DNA of 64,000 nt from Scortum barcoo (GCA_023238725.1 CM041544.1:2573501-2637500); one strand, 5' to 3'. Counted from the stretch's first letter, positions 35,795 to 48,400 are shown. The notes: a model not told the origin generated them from the sequence alone. Numbers and translations: made by a program.

Positions 35795-36875
35795 GACGTG
35801 AACCAGAAACTGCAGGAGGACAACCAGGAGCTGCGGGACCTGTGCTGCTTCCTGGACGACGACCGGCAGAAGGGGAAGCGGGTGTCCCGGGAGTGGCAGC
35901 GTCTGGGCCGCTACAGCGCCAGCCTGATGAGGAAGGAGGTGGCCATCTACCTGCAGAAGCTGAAGGAGCTGGAGCAGCGGCAGGTGGAGGTCATCCGTGA
36001 GAACCTGGAGCTGAAGGAGGTGTGCCTCATGCTGGAGGAGGAGAGGACCGCAGCTGTAGCTGGAGGGGGTGGAGATAGTGGCGTGGGCGGACAGGGAGGG
36101 CCAGGCCGCAGGAGCTCCGTCGACAGTCAGAGCAGCTTGTCTCAGCTGGGTGGAGGCGTTCCAGCACCCGGCCTGCTGCGGGATGTCGGCGATGGGAGCA
36201 GCACCTCCAGCGCGGGGAGCACAGATAGCCCAGATAATCCCCACCTTAAACCCCCACCCCTAGGCTCCAGTCTCAGCCCTGCATCGGGGTCAAGGAGTGT
36301 CTCCTCAGAGCACCCCCACAAACCAGGCGTGTGTGAATGCAGAGGCAGGAGGCACAGCTCCACCCCAGAGTACCACACCTTCCCCCAGTCCTGCCGACCC
36401 TGTGGAGGGTCCCTCACCAACCTGGACCCTCGTGGCCTTCAGGGACACAGTCCGGAGAAACACAGCAAGTCTCCCACCAGGCTACCGTGTGACTCCCACC
36501 CCAAACCCTGCAGCTCTGACCTACTAGCCCAGAAACAGCTACTGATGTCAGGGCAGGCATCACCGGGCAGTGAGAAGGGCTCAGCCAAGTCCAGCCCAGA
36601 GCTGAGTCATAAACATCGGCAGCTTAACACGGCTGCGGCAGGTTGTGGGAGTCCCGAGGCCAAGCAGGCAGCAATAGGGATGCCTGAGCACCTGAGGAAA
36701 GGGCGGGTGATTGTGGGTAGTCCACAGTCTATACGACACCACCATCATTATCAGCACAGCCCAGGGATGGAGCACGACAAGGAGAGGTACAGCAGCAGCT
36801 CCCCTGGCAGGGACAGGGGTCAGAGGAGGGCAGGGGGAGAGGAGCTGGCCCCTCATCACCAGAGTCTGTACAACG
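35795..36875 (+). CDS. ccdc85a: coiled-coil domain-containing protein 85A, large exon 2 (gene incomplete in window)
   Basis: After the acceptor TGTAAACCAG the exon starts DVNQKLQEDNQELRDLCCFL and completes the CCDC85 coiled-coil domain (about residues 79-168), including DDDRQKGKRVSREWQRLGRY. KRVSREWQRLGR is the CCDC85A form; CCDC85C has a different RKLAREWQRFGR-type segment. RDVGDGSSTSSAGSTDSPDN follows, then a long disordered Ser/Pro/His-rich region. The exon ends at ACAACG followed by GTAGGC (phase 1), giving 438 codons so far. The family's conserved C-terminal coiled coil and end are missing and were not found downstream to 64000, so the gene continues past the window. Without splicing at 36875 the frame stops at 36905-36907 after RHKVKYLSS, a possible intron-retention short form. 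The 26 open codons before 35795 are intronic. Confidence 0.85.
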
Positions 36876-38574
36876 GTAGGCACAAAGTAAAGTACCTCTC
36901 ATCTTGAATATGGAATCATAACCACTTTAAACATTCATAACTCATAAAAAAGAACATTTTTAAAGTTACATAAGCCCATACATACCAGAATATTGGTTCA
37001 ATAACATCTGATCTGGTTGAGTCAGTGTCATCTGGATTTGCAGTGATGGATCTGAGACTGTTCATCATACTACAGATTTACCTTGTTGTCTATTGAAAAA
37101 TATACATTAAATTATACTTTTACTTTTACTTACTGATCAACCTTGGTGTTATTCCAATAAATGAGGGCATTTTGACTATTCTGCCTTAAAAAAAAACAAA
37201 GTGCATTAACTGCAAAAGCAGCTGATGAGAGAAAAGGGTCAAAAGTTATAAGGCTGTCTGGAAAACTGATTGAATGGATGTAGAGCCTTCATGTCTGTTT
37301 AAGAGGATTTAACCCAAAATAAATATTCTTTAGAATCCACACAATATATAAAAATGCAGATAGCACACAATGTCTGGATCGCCAGGTCCACCAACAAAAT
37401 GTGTTCTTTCCACATTTTATCCTTTTGAAAGAAATGTGACTTTAGTTTGATTATTTGATTATTATTGTGTATTGGATTTGCCTGCTGTCTGTTTCTGTCT
37501 CTTTCTGTCTGTCCAAGTTCCATCAATATCACACCATTGTTTTATATTGAAATCAATATAACACATTAATATACAACTTGATAAATTCAAGTATGTGATT
37601 TAAAGGTACGTTTACCACCTTAGTTAAAAATTAATATCCAAATCCCAGAGTTCAAAACTGAATACCCACTCAACAAACAAATAGTCCAGTATATAGGTTC
37701 AGCCGTAATGCTCACTATAAAAGGCTGCCTTTGGGCAGCAGAGGACACATGTTGTGCTTTGAAAGAACAGAAGACAGGTGAAATACATTTCCTTGGCTTT
37801 TAAGCCTAACTCAATTTTGCTACCATGAAATATTCCAAAGTGCTCCCTTGTGGTGTTTCTGGTAAAGTTGTTGTCTCTGTTTATGTTTCTGAGCTTTTAC
37901 TTAGGTTGTGATGAGTGTGACTAACTGAGTGTGTTGTGTCCAGGGACACAGTGGAGGGTCTTGATGCAGAGTTTTATGTGTGTGGTCACTGGTTGTTAGG
38001 GTGTACTGCTTTTTGCAGTATGCAGTACTTCGAGGAACTATTACACTGCAGAACCACAGAGCCCTGCCTAAGAGAACTTCAGTGAGCGCTCATACACCAG
38101 TAGGAGTCAAACATACATCCACCAACTGCTGGCTGTACTGTGGCACACTACATCCACAAAGGAGATATTGTTGGGAGTTTAGTAATTCTAATATTGTGAT
38201 ATACTGATGGATTACAAATGAATGAACAAACCAATGCATATAGTGAAGTGTTTTCAGATCAGCCTCAGTGCTGATTTCTCAACATGTGGGACTCTATTGG
38301 AAGTATCAACAGCAATCTTATGCATGGTCAGGTTGAAGGCATGCTGCCCTCTGTATTTCCACAGTAAATTCATGATGGATGGATCATCTTTATTGCAATA
38401 TATTACAAGCATGACATTGCCCAGGCTATAACTCCAACTGGAACTGCTGGAACATTTTTTGGGGCTCATTTATCAAAGCATGCATGAAACAAGTTCTAAA
38501 TATGTGTGTCAGAACTTTCCATATGAACAAGAAATATATCAATTGCATGAGAACTGGGCTGTGCTGATAATGTG
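36876..38574 (+). other. start of CCDC85A intron 2
   Basis: AT-rich non-coding sequence. No third exon with the expected RQLEARVRQLEEEN-like residues was seen by eye here or further right, so everything from here to 64000 may be intron 2 plus inserted elements. Confidence 0.55.
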
Positions 38575-38730
38575 CTTCCACGCTGTGCAGGTAGCAAACG
38601 TTCATTGGCCCATCTGTGTGCTCATGGGTGTGTCAGTATTAAAATGAGTTGTGTTCAGGCGCAGTGTCGGCGCATTGCTATCTTGAGGCAGCAGAAAGTG
38701 TTTGTAAGTGATAGTAGGATGCACAGGCGG
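38575..38730 (+). repeat. possible fish interspersed repeat, family C
   Basis: The words TTGGCCCATCTGTGTGCTCA, AATGAGTTGTGTTCAGGCGC, GGCGCATTGCTATCTTGAGG and CAGCAGAAAGTG follow a pattern I recall from a fish DNA-transposon-like repeat. Class uncertain. Confidence 0.35.
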
Positions 38731-40621
38731 GTTTACAATGCCCCACTAAAAGAGACACTGTGCACATTTACGCTCGAGACACAGCAGCGTAACTTCATTG
38801 ATTATTTAAATCTCATGCCAACAAGATCTAATGTGAATTAATATTCTGTGTTCTTCTACACATCCAAAAGGTCAAATACACACACAGTCCAGTCCAGATT
38901 CCATATGGGTCTACATTATGTCAGTACTAAAAGCTTACTGAAGAGCTGGAAATAAGACCATGTAATGTGTTGTTATAAATACGACAATTTGTTCAACCCA
39001 TATTTAAAGGAATAAACTATAAGCTATAGCAGATAACAATCAATAACAACAAGAGGAATTGAACTAAATCAAAATGAATAATACTAGATCAACCAAGACA
39101 ACAGAATGCTGCATTTAATGCATTCATTATTTTTTTTAATTCTATGCAGTTCTATGCTCAAAATCAAGAGAAGCAGAGAATAATAATTTTCTAGGTCTTT
39201 GATAATGTCTAATGTCCCTGAACTGTGCTAAGTCCCACAGCATCAGTAGTGAGCTGGGAGTATGCTTTAGAACTTAGGCATGCTATTAGGTGCTACAACA
39301 AACCAGGTATCTTAAACTTTGTGTAGTCTAGTGACTGGGATGATGTGATGCTCTTTGCAGCCTTGAAACTCTTTGCAACTACAACACTCAAAGCTCAACA
39401 TTGGAGGTAATAGTTGAGCCTTCTTTATATGTCCTGCTCCATCACAGGCTGTATCTGATGCTGTTTGCTGAAACATGAGTGTCAGTGCTGTACTATGGTA
39501 GTCAGCAATGATTTCACTGCTCTATATTACAACTGAGGCCATGGGAAATAGCTTTGTACCTTTCAGGATTCCTGACTCAGCCGTTAATAGGAAACAATAG
39601 TGGCTGGATGTACTGTACTGTAAGCTGAGATGATGCATACATATACGTTTTAATACCATTTGCAACATACTTGCTTTTAGTCGACATTAAATCACTCCTC
39701 AGTTTTCCTGCCTCGTAGCACCAAGTGTGATTCTTGGAAGAAAACACTGTGTCCTTTTCAGGACAGAATAGGTGTATAGATCAGCTAATGACTCAGACTG
39801 CCACTGATGTCATTTAAAAGGTTTGATTTAGAGGTTATAGGTCATATAGAGCCAATATATTGACTGTAGAGGACAAAATGAACATCTTTTTCAATTTAAA
39901 TTGTGCAACTTGCTTTGACTGTAGCCTCAGTGAATACAAATGTGATTTATTTTTATTATTGTCATGAAGTAGGAATTTTCAAAAACATCTTTTAAAAACC
40001 ATTTATAAAATAAAAAGTCATTAAGAATCAATATTATAATACTACTCCTGTTAATTCAAGTCTTTATTGTCTTCACTTTGTTTCTTCTTCCTTTTGTTAC
40101 TAAATAGAAAACTTTTTTTCATTCCAAAAGCCTGATACTTTTTCAGTATCAGGCCTTTATTTGAAGCAGGTATGTACAGTGTCAGAGACATGCCTTTAAT
40201 TCTAGTTTTTCTAGTATTTCAGTTGACAGAACTCCCTCATTTTTTTATCAAGGCTTTTATTTTGAAACATTTGCAGGACAGTGTTGTGGGAAATTTTACA
40301 GCTTGTATAGTTCACATATAGACCTTCAAATGCAGCTGTTGCCACTTTCTGGCACTTGTGTATTACTACAAAATACAGTTTCATGGGACATTAACATGCA
40401 TGTACCCTCAGTGACTAAAATAACACAACACAACGAAAACTGCATGGTTATATTATAAAATTTATTGAATTAAAATAATAAAAACATACATTATGCTTAG
40501 TTGACATGCACACTATATAACAGGCACCCAGAGTTTCCACCCTTATTGTTTTTCATTATTATTACACACTCATTGTATAACATGACGATCCTGTTGTCTG
40601 ATTTTAAAAAACATCATTATA
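38731..40621. other. non-coding stretch
   Basis: AT-rich. It holds an imperfect hairpin at about 40126-40160 around GCCTGATACT and AGTATCAGGC. No gene recognised. Confidence 0.5.
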
Positions 40622-41340
40622 GCAAGCCTGGACTGTCACCAGTTTGCATTCAGAGTCAACAGATTGACAGAGGATACCACTCCCCATGCCCTCCACTCAG
40701 TCTCGGCTTGAGTACCTTATAACTCTGCAACTGGGTGTTGGACTTCATCACACACAGGTCCCCACATCCCTCACTGCAATCCCCAATCAGCTGGATTACA
40801 AATGACAATGACAAACTATATCCAGAGGAAATCAGCAATCTTGCTGAATGGTGCACAGTGTCAGCAAAACCAAGAAGAAAGCATGATTCCTATGCCAGGT
40901 TCTTGTTAACTTACAGAGGAGCAATAGATAATATCCTTTCTGGAAATATTATAGCTTGGTATGATCTGTGCAGGATAGGAGGGCACTGCAAGGGGTTATT
41001 AAAACTGCCCAGAACATCACTGGTATCCATTTACCAAGCATATACTGATATGCTTGGTAAATGGATACCAGTGACGTGCCTGAATAGAGCCTGAAGGATA
41101 CTAAAAGACAATACCCACCCCATCCACAGCCTGTTCACCCTGCTGCCGTCTGGCAAGCAATACAGAAGCATCTGCTGCTGTACCATCAGACTATAGAGCA
41201 GAATCTTTCCATGGGCCTTAGACTCATCAGTTCATTCTCTGCACTTTTTTTCTGTATAGCATGAAGGAACTACAGTGTGCAGTTTACCTTAGAACCCTGT
41301 GTTGCATAATTATAAATAAACTGACACTCAAACATTTAAA
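40622..41340 (+). pseudogene. Rex1-like non-LTR retrotransposon fragment
   Basis: Starts at DNA encoding LDCHQFAFRVNRLTEDTTPH, which resembles the reverse-transcriptase segment DPxQFAYRxNRSTEDA. Later frames give LAEWCTVSAKPRRKHDSY, a decayed IITGTxLPS-like region, and THPIHSLFTLLPSGKQYRS, the recognisable C-terminal block of this LINE group. The intervening catalytic part is deleted, and frameshifts and stops are present. The 3' end near 41310-41340 has an AATAAACTGACACTC tail and a short A run. A perfect 27-bp palindrome interrupts the reading (41017-41074). Related fragments: 47862-48400 (minus) and 55764-55850. Confidence 0.65.
41017..41074. repeat. perfect 27-bp inverted repeat with 4-nt loop
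   Basis: Arms 41017-41043 and 41048-41074 are exact reverse complements, separated by ACTG. The left arm (containing GGTATCCATTTACC) matches normal LINE sequence; the right arm stands where different LINE sequence is expected. I infer a template-switch (hairpin-templated) mutation rather than an element end. Confidence 0.95.
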
Positions 41341-42825
41341 AAAAAGAAACAGCTTCTCTCTCCTTTTGCAGATGTACAACTAAAAGAAATCTATATTTTA
41401 AACACTGTATAGTGAACTCATTCAGCCCATACTCTGACTGAACTGCAACTTTTTTAACTTCAGTGTAATACTTTAGTTGGCTTATCTTATGGAACAATAA
41501 GTTCAATAGGAAAAGACAACATTTATATATTATTATTATTATTTTTATAAAAAGTCAAATGTGCACATTAGAATAAGTAAAAATATCACAAAACACATGT
41601 TGAATGCATATTCCAGTCACTCTATATCTGAAATAAGAGCTTATACATGTAAGGTTATTAGCTGCCACTTACATATTGTACATTTGATGGGCAGCACTCA
41701 TTGTTTGGGATCTAGGGACGGGAGTGAGTTGGGCTCTGATAGGATAGCTTTGGCTGGTGGTGACTTTACCTCTTCAGGACGGTCATTGTCATCATTACCA
41801 GGGACAGGGATGTGGTGTCTCTTATGTTGTTTGGCTTTCTGAGATATCAATGTCCAGGACTTTTTTTCTTACATTGTTTTTATATTTTATTATCATGCTG
41901 TACATTCATGTAGACACACAGTGATCACACACATACACAGGGTGCACAGCAAAACTTTAGTTCTAGGATTAATTTAATGTAAGCTTTAATAATTAGAGAA
42001 GAGTCCACTTGGCAACTTTGACCATACATCTTAGACTATGTGATGTCGCCTTGTATTCCTTCACATCTCTGAGTCATAAACAACAGCATTTCTGGCCAAA
42101 GCAGCACAGAGTTTTCTGCTTCAGATATGACTGTATACTGACTTTAGGGATCATATCATTGGACACACTGATGCTGTTAGAGCTAGACTGGAACATATTC
42201 AAGTCAATGTCACCTAGTATGTCCTGCAGCATAGCCTCTGGTAGGACAATACAGCACCTGACCTATCTCATCACCTCAACTTCTCATACTATCCTTTGTT
42301 TATATTCTTGTATGCGTAACCATCCTGAATGGAGTATAACTATTCACCAGAAACCTACCACTGTGATGAGATATTATGTGCTGATAGAGGTTAGGCAGAA
42401 CTTCTTATTATTATATTCCCCAATCATGACATTGGCAGCTCTCATTTTGTATGCTGATGTTCAGTTTGATGGGGTTTGCACCTGAGTAATTGCCCAAATC
42501 AACAATCAGTTTGTGTTATGACATTTGGATGCTGCCAGTTTGTTAGTGTTCAAATGTTCAAATCACAAATTGGGAATTGTCAAAACCACTCAAAGGTTTT
42601 ATGTTTATGTTCAGTGTGAAATAAGTGATTGGTTAATTGAATTGCATTGTATCATTGAAATAGGTGTGAGTGTGAGTCAATCCAGTGTGCAATATTGTTA
42701 AATTTGAGCAGAGTAATTCTCAGCATTCTCTTCAGAGTCCCCTCAAATCCAGCTTGTGTTAAAAAAGTATGTTCATCTCTACTGTACCAATTGTCAGTAA
42801 TATATGTAAGCTAGTTTCTATGTAG
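41341..42825. other. non-coding stretch
   Basis: AT-rich with no gene recognised. Confidence 0.5.
42818..42825 (+). repeat. left target-site duplication of the hAT element
   Basis: CTATGTAG here against CAATGTAG at 46114-46121: 7 of 8 bases identical. Eight-base target duplications are the hallmark of hAT transposons. Confidence 0.8.
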
Positions 42826-45800
42826 CAGTGGTGGGCTGTCAGGGCCAGCAAGGCCTTCTCTGTTGGCCTAAACACTAACCTATATCTACAACCTAAATTA
42901 TATTTGTTCAATGAAATTGTATTAATTTACTTCCAATAGTCTATTGTCTTTTTTGTAACGTTTCTCTTGGCTGTGCCACTTCCTGTACATGTCTGTGGAT
43001 TATCAATGTTTCGTCCAATCAGATTTCAGTCTCTATGTGCTGCCAGGGGCAATCTAATCTGCCCAGGACCTTCAGAATCAGCAGAATTAAACTATATAGC
43101 AACTGAACCGTTTTTTTTAACCAATCAGCTTTCAAATTCGCCTCATGTCACACAATGACGTCAGAAGTTTTCCGTCCTCTGATTGGATGGTCAGAGCAAA
43201 GCTATCACAGCCAAGTTTTGCTAGCAAAGCACGTCCTCAGCGATCTGCGCACATTAATACTTTTGAATTTTTTTTATTTTATGCCCACAATGGCTGACGG
43301 AGAAGGAGAAATGGATTTGGTCTCAGGAATTATCAAAATTCCATTTTCAAGGAGGACTTTTCCAGAAAAGCTGGACATTATAAAGAGAGGTCAGCCAACC
43401 CCATCGCTAGCCAGCTTGTCTCAGCCGGGAAAAGGGTTTGTCTGCCACTTTCAGACCAGTGCCTATGAGCGGTACCACTGGCTTACCGCCTCTGAGGAGC
43501 ATTGCAAATTATATTGCTGGGAATGCCTGCTATTTGCAAGTGATCGACTTGGTGTTTGGAGTCACAGAGGGTTTGCCAACTTGAGATGTCTGACCAAGGC
43601 AGCGGGGCGACACCAAGCCACGGCGGGGCACTTGCAGGCTACGGTGCTAAGAAGCCAGAGTTGATCTCCAGCTCAATGAACAAGTGCGCAGAGAAACGGA
43701 GCTTCACAATGAAAAGGTGAAGAAAAATAGCAAGATACTGAAAAACCTGATTGATTGTGTCATATTTCTGGGTGAACAGGAACCTTCATTCAGGGAACAC
43801 GATGAAAGTGCTGGATCCACAAACAGAGGGAACTATGTGGAGCTTCTTTCTTTTCTTGCTGAAAACAATGCAGACTTGCATTACCATCTGTCAACAAACA
43901 AAGTGTTTTGTGGCACTTCAGGGAGAATACAAAATGATCTGATCAATACTATTGGTGAAGTTTTAGGAGAAGCATTAAAATAAGAGGTTTAAAAGGCACC
44001 ATTTGTCGCTGTTATGGTGGATGAGACGACAGATGTCAATAACGCAGCGCAGCTCGCACTGGTCCTGCGTTATGTCACAGACACAGGTGTCAAGGAGTGG
44101 TTTGTGACATTTGAAGATGTTACTAGTGGCAGGCGAGCTGATGACATTGCTGCTCTTATCGTCAATTTCTTGGAGGAATATGGATGTCTGGATAAACTTG
44201 TGGCACAGTGTTATGATGACCCGGCAGTCATGTCATCTGGAGTAAATGGGGTGCAGGCCAAAATTAAGGAGAGGGCACCTATGGCCTTATTTGTTATCTT
44301 TTGCTATCGACTGAATTTAGTACTGACTCAAGGGGTCTTAAAGATTAAAGAATGCAAGATCTTCTTTGCACACCTCAATGGCCTTGCTGCATTTTTCTCC
44401 AGATCTCTGAAGCGCACGCAACTACTGGACGATATCTGCCTGCGACGTCTTCCTCGTGTGGCACCAACTCGTTGGCAGTACACCTCAAGATTAGTTAATA
44501 CAGTTTTTGAGAAGACAGATGCCCTCAAGGAGCTGTTTAATTTCATACTGGAACATCATGATGAATATGACGAGGACTTCGTGCGTTGTACTGATGGATT
44601 TAATACACATCTGGATGACTTTGAGTTTAGTTTTTTGCTGCACGCATTCATGTGGGATTTTTGAGCACTCTGATGTGCTTTTTAAAATACTGCAGAACAA
44701 AACACTGGATGTGCAATTCTGTCTGGCAAGGGTGAAGGAGTTTTGTAACACCACTGAGCAAGAGAGGGACCGGTATGATGACATCTACCTGCCCACTGAG
44801 CGCATCTCGGGTGCACGGAGAGGGCCAGCGCAAGGATACATACGCGCACAATACAAGCAACTCCTCAACAGTGTTCTGGACAACCTTCTCTGCCAGATAC
44901 AGAATCGTTTTAAAGATCACGAACAATTAATGTTCCTCTACCTCCTCGACAACCAGCAGTTTCAGACATATCGGAAAAAATTTCCACAAACAGCCTTTTC
45001 CAGCTTGACACAGAGCCACGGAGCTCTGTTTGATCATCTGTCCTGTTTAAAAACAGAACTGACTGTGATGTATGCCATGACAGACTTTGAAGGGAAATGT
45101 CCCAATGATCTCCTACACAGCAAACATCTGAGTGAGAGCATGCCACAGCTGTACAGATGGGCGTGTCTGGCTGTGACTATTCCTATATCCACCGCAACTG
45201 TTGAGTGGACATTCTCTGCCCTCAAGTGAATAAAAACGTATGCCAGAAATACAACAGAGGCGACTCGCAGCCTTGGCCTCCATGGCCATAGAAAAGGACT
45301 TGCTGATGGAACTGAAACGCAGAGATCAGCTCTATGACAGAGTCATTGAAGTCTTCCTTCGTAAAGACAGGAGGATGGATTTTGTCTATAAATAAATAAT
45401 CAGCAACTCTAGTGAGTATTCTGTATTTTATTTACATATATAAATATTAAATTATAAATAAAAAGTTATTAAATATTGATTCTGAACTGCTGATATATGT
45501 GGTACAGTTGCGGCTGTGGTGTAGATGTTTGGAGTTGTCTTAACTGGGTTTCTTGTTTTAATAACAATGGTATTCACTCTCAATATGTGAAATGCCTCTC
45601 ATAATTCATTATTAGTAGGCTAATTGATGAATAAACAGCGCTATCTGCGTAATCTCTAAATCACGCAGCACCCTCTCTCTCTCGCTCCCTCACCCCCCTC
45701 CCTCTTTCGGCGCGCCTCATAAACAACCTGCCGCTGTATAATGGTGAATATATGTAAAAAAAAAATCAGAAGGAAACCCTCCAGAAGAAAGTCTTCTAAC

Positions 45801-46113
45801 AGCTGTCTCTCTGTGTTTATTTGCATACAGCACGGTTAGCGGTTAGTGAGATCCGGATCCATGTGGCCATTCAAGACGCATTGAAGACGCATTTAAATAC
45901 CAGGTCTGAATGGACGCATTCAGAGCAGGACACTTGAAATCCGACCACTCAAGACCGATGTTAATGCCAGGTCTGAACAGGACCTCTGTAATACCAGGCC
46001 TTGTTATATTGCATTTTTTGTATAGTATTGATGGCTTTATAATTGTAATGTCATAGTGGTAAATAGTGGATTTAGTCGGTAAACCCAGGTACCAAATGCA
46101 CGGCCCGCCACTG
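42826..46113 (+). mobile_element. near full-length hAT DNA transposon (3288 bp)
   Basis: Left end CAGTGGTGGGCTGTCA and right end (reverse complement) CAGTGGCGGGCCGTGCA form imperfect terminal inverted repeats. An 8-bp target duplication (7/8) flanks them. Between them lies a transposase gene, disabled (43290-45395). About 450 bp of leader with inverted CCAAT-type ATTGG words precedes the gene, and about 700 bp of tail follows. All structural parts of an autonomous element are present, suggesting insertion that is old enough for several lesions but not ancient. Confidence 0.85.
43290..45395 (+). pseudogene. hAT transposase (ZMYM1-like group), disabled
   Basis: The probable start is ATG 43290 (MADGEGEMDLVSG; an in-frame ATG lies at 43281). 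An N-terminal TTF-type zinc-finger-like region follows (FQTSAYERYHWLTASEEHCKLYCWECLLFAS). A linker contains HNEKVKKNSKILKNLIDCV; then comes the RNase H-like core with MVDETTDVNNAAQLALVLRY (first catalytic Asp) and CYDDPAVMSSGVNGVQAKI (second). A conserved PTRW segment and the C-terminal hAT dimerisation block ending ATVEWTFSALK follow, with the catalytic Glu before WTFS, where relatives have Arg. Breaks: a frame change near 43664-43684, stops at about 43981 and 43990, another frame change near 44660, a TGA at 45227-45229 where Arg (CGA) is expected, and a shift just after it. The last codons end at TAA 45393-45395. With at least five lesions it cannot make a full enzyme. Confidence 0.85.
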
Positions 46114-46121
46114 CAATGTAG
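46114..46121 (+). repeat. right target-site duplication of the hAT element
   Basis: CAATGTAG, one mismatch to the left copy at 42818-42825. Confidence 0.8.
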
Positions 46122-47861
46122 GTGCTGTCTTATTTTTTGCAGTCTGTTCACTCACATGGTATTCATAGTCTGAAGTATGCAAGGTGAACATGTTTTACAT
46201 AATTCTGAAATAATTGGTAAATAAATTGACTGGTGAGTCAACAGAAAATTAGTCAACAACGATTCTGATAAGTCACATATTATGCACAAATACCATCACA
46301 AACATTTGCTGGGTTTAGACTGTTCGTTAGGTAAAACAAGCAATGTGAAGATGTCACCCTGGGTTAAGCATTTTCACATTTTTTTATTTTATAGATAAAA
46401 AATTATGATTAATCGAAAACAAAAAACAAATAAAAAAAACTAATGAAAAAAAATCATATTTAGTTGCATGCCTGTTTTTGCTTCTTTCTCTGTTCTTGAA
46501 TACTGAATACTCCCCAACACATTGTTTCTCATTTTTATTCTCAGTGATCCTCCCTGTAACTTTCCACTATTCTTCCTAGATCCGAGCCTCATCGTCCTCC
46601 TCGACCTCATCTCTCTCCTCCGCCTCTCATTCATTCCACTCTTATTTTTCTCCTGTTAACATCTGTCTGCCCTGTTCCTCTGGACTGTACCAAATGTGTG
46701 TAATACCTATTCTTTGAAGCTCTCCACCTCTCGTTGCTGCCCTGCACCCAGCAAGTGTAAATCTTCATTAAGCTGCCTCCATGAGAGGCCAGCACTTTTA
46801 CAAATTGAGGTCATTAACTTCAATGGTCTCTCTGCACTGCTGCCTCAGTGCACTAAATAAGAAAAGGCCCTGTGTGATTTTCTCTTTTTATAGTGGTACT
46901 GGTAGCATAAATATTAGCTGTTTCCAGAACTAATGTGACCCTCAGGTTGTCTGCCCTGGTTTGACTGGGCTTGAGTTGAAGGTTGTCCTTTCATGAGATA
47001 CCTGTGATTCATTACATATGGTTCAGGATGTACAGTATAATATACAGAAGAATGATGATATAGTGCTTCTGGCAGTGAACAGTGCCATAAGAGTTCCTGT
47101 ACATGGGTTTTTATGCCATTACCATTATTACCATTCTAGAGTAATATCATCAGCAAATGAATGACAGACTTCCAGAGCAACACCTGGCTGTTCTGAGTTG
47201 GAGGTAGAGAGGATAATCAGAATGAGTGCTGGGTAATATATCCAATAACGCTAATGTATAAAAGCATGTTTGTGTATGAGTATGAGTATGAGTAAATTGT
47301 GACAATCAAGTTATTAAAACTTCACAAAAGAGGCTATTTTCAGTCAAAAAGTAACATAAGCAATAGCTGGCTACATTAGCTGTCTCGGGCCACAGCTATC
47401 CTGTAAAACTGTGACAGTTTTTACAGGATGTCAGGATGTGAGCGCTTGCTGCAGTTTATGAGAGTGTCATAAATCCAGATCACTGTTGCCAACTTAGTGA
47501 CTCTCTCTGGCTATATTTGCACACTTGCAGAAATTCATACAAGCACACTCAAATAGCTGAATGTGCACACACACACACACACACAAACAAGGTTCAATGT
47601 TTATAAGGTGCGAGGACCCTTTTTAAACCGAAGAAATTCTTGTTCTACTTATTATTCTATTTATTTAATTTAAATAAGATTTACAACACAGTCAGTTTCC
47701 AACACACGTTTGCACAATGAGTTAATAGTTGTAGCCTCTTCACACCAAACAAACGGAGCATATATAAAAAAATATTTAAAACATTTTGGAAATACAAATG
47801 AAAAATAAAACCAGTGTATACAGTTACTTACATACATACATATACAATAGAGTAATGACAT
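46122..47861. other. non-coding stretch
   Basis: AT-rich with no gene. It holds a near-perfect hairpin at about 47399-47434 (TCCTGTAAAACTG / CAGTTTTTACAGGA, one extra base) and a short (CA)n near 47568-47585. Confidence 0.5.
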
Positions 47862-48400
47862 TGTAATGTGCAAAACCAGCACACCAGAAAGTTCCATGTC
47901 CTTTAATTTTGGTGGAGTGTGGAGGATGATGTTGACTCCTACAGTGTGGAAAGAAGCTGCTCAGTGGTCTGGTGATACAGCAGCAGGTACTTCTGTATTG
48001 CTTGCCACAGGCCACCAGGGTGGACGGGTCTTGGCTGGGCTGGATATTGTCTTTCAGTATCCTTTGTGCTCTGCACAAGCACTTCACCTCCATTCCCTGC
48101 CATTTCTAAATGTTCCCAGTTAGGGTTCTTTATAATGCTCCACGAAAAAAGTTCAGAAGAACTTGGGACAGGAGTTTTGCCTTCTTAAGTTATTTTATTA
48201 TAGTAAAGTGAAGATGTGTGATGACCATGATAATTTCTCTGTGATGCTTATTCCCAGGAACCTACTGTTCACCTGCTCAACCTCGGCTTGATGTAGACAG
48301 GAGTTTGTGTCTTCTGGTCCTTTTTCCTAAAACCAACAATCAGATACTTGGTTTTCTTTTCTTCAAGATATGAAGTCTCATTGTGTGAAATCCAGGTGAC
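47862..48400 (-). pseudogene. Rex1-like non-LTR retrotransposon fragment (minus strand)
   Basis: Minus-strand frames read KKTKYLIVGFRKKDQKTQTP (compare KTKELVVDFRR), then after a frame change VNSRFLGISITEKLSWSSHI (compare FLGVHITEDLSW), and lower down AQRILKDN and GKQYRSTCC (the LLPSGRRYRS block). These are reverse-transcriptase C-terminal segments in the correct order. It is the same LINE group as 40622-41340 but in opposite orientation and better preserved in this middle region. Frameshifts show it is dead. Confidence 0.65.

Noticed and set aside
43155..43289. N-terminal extension of the hAT transposase frame from ATG 43155
   Set aside because: The residues before MADGEGE do not resemble the family; they read through the element's leader.
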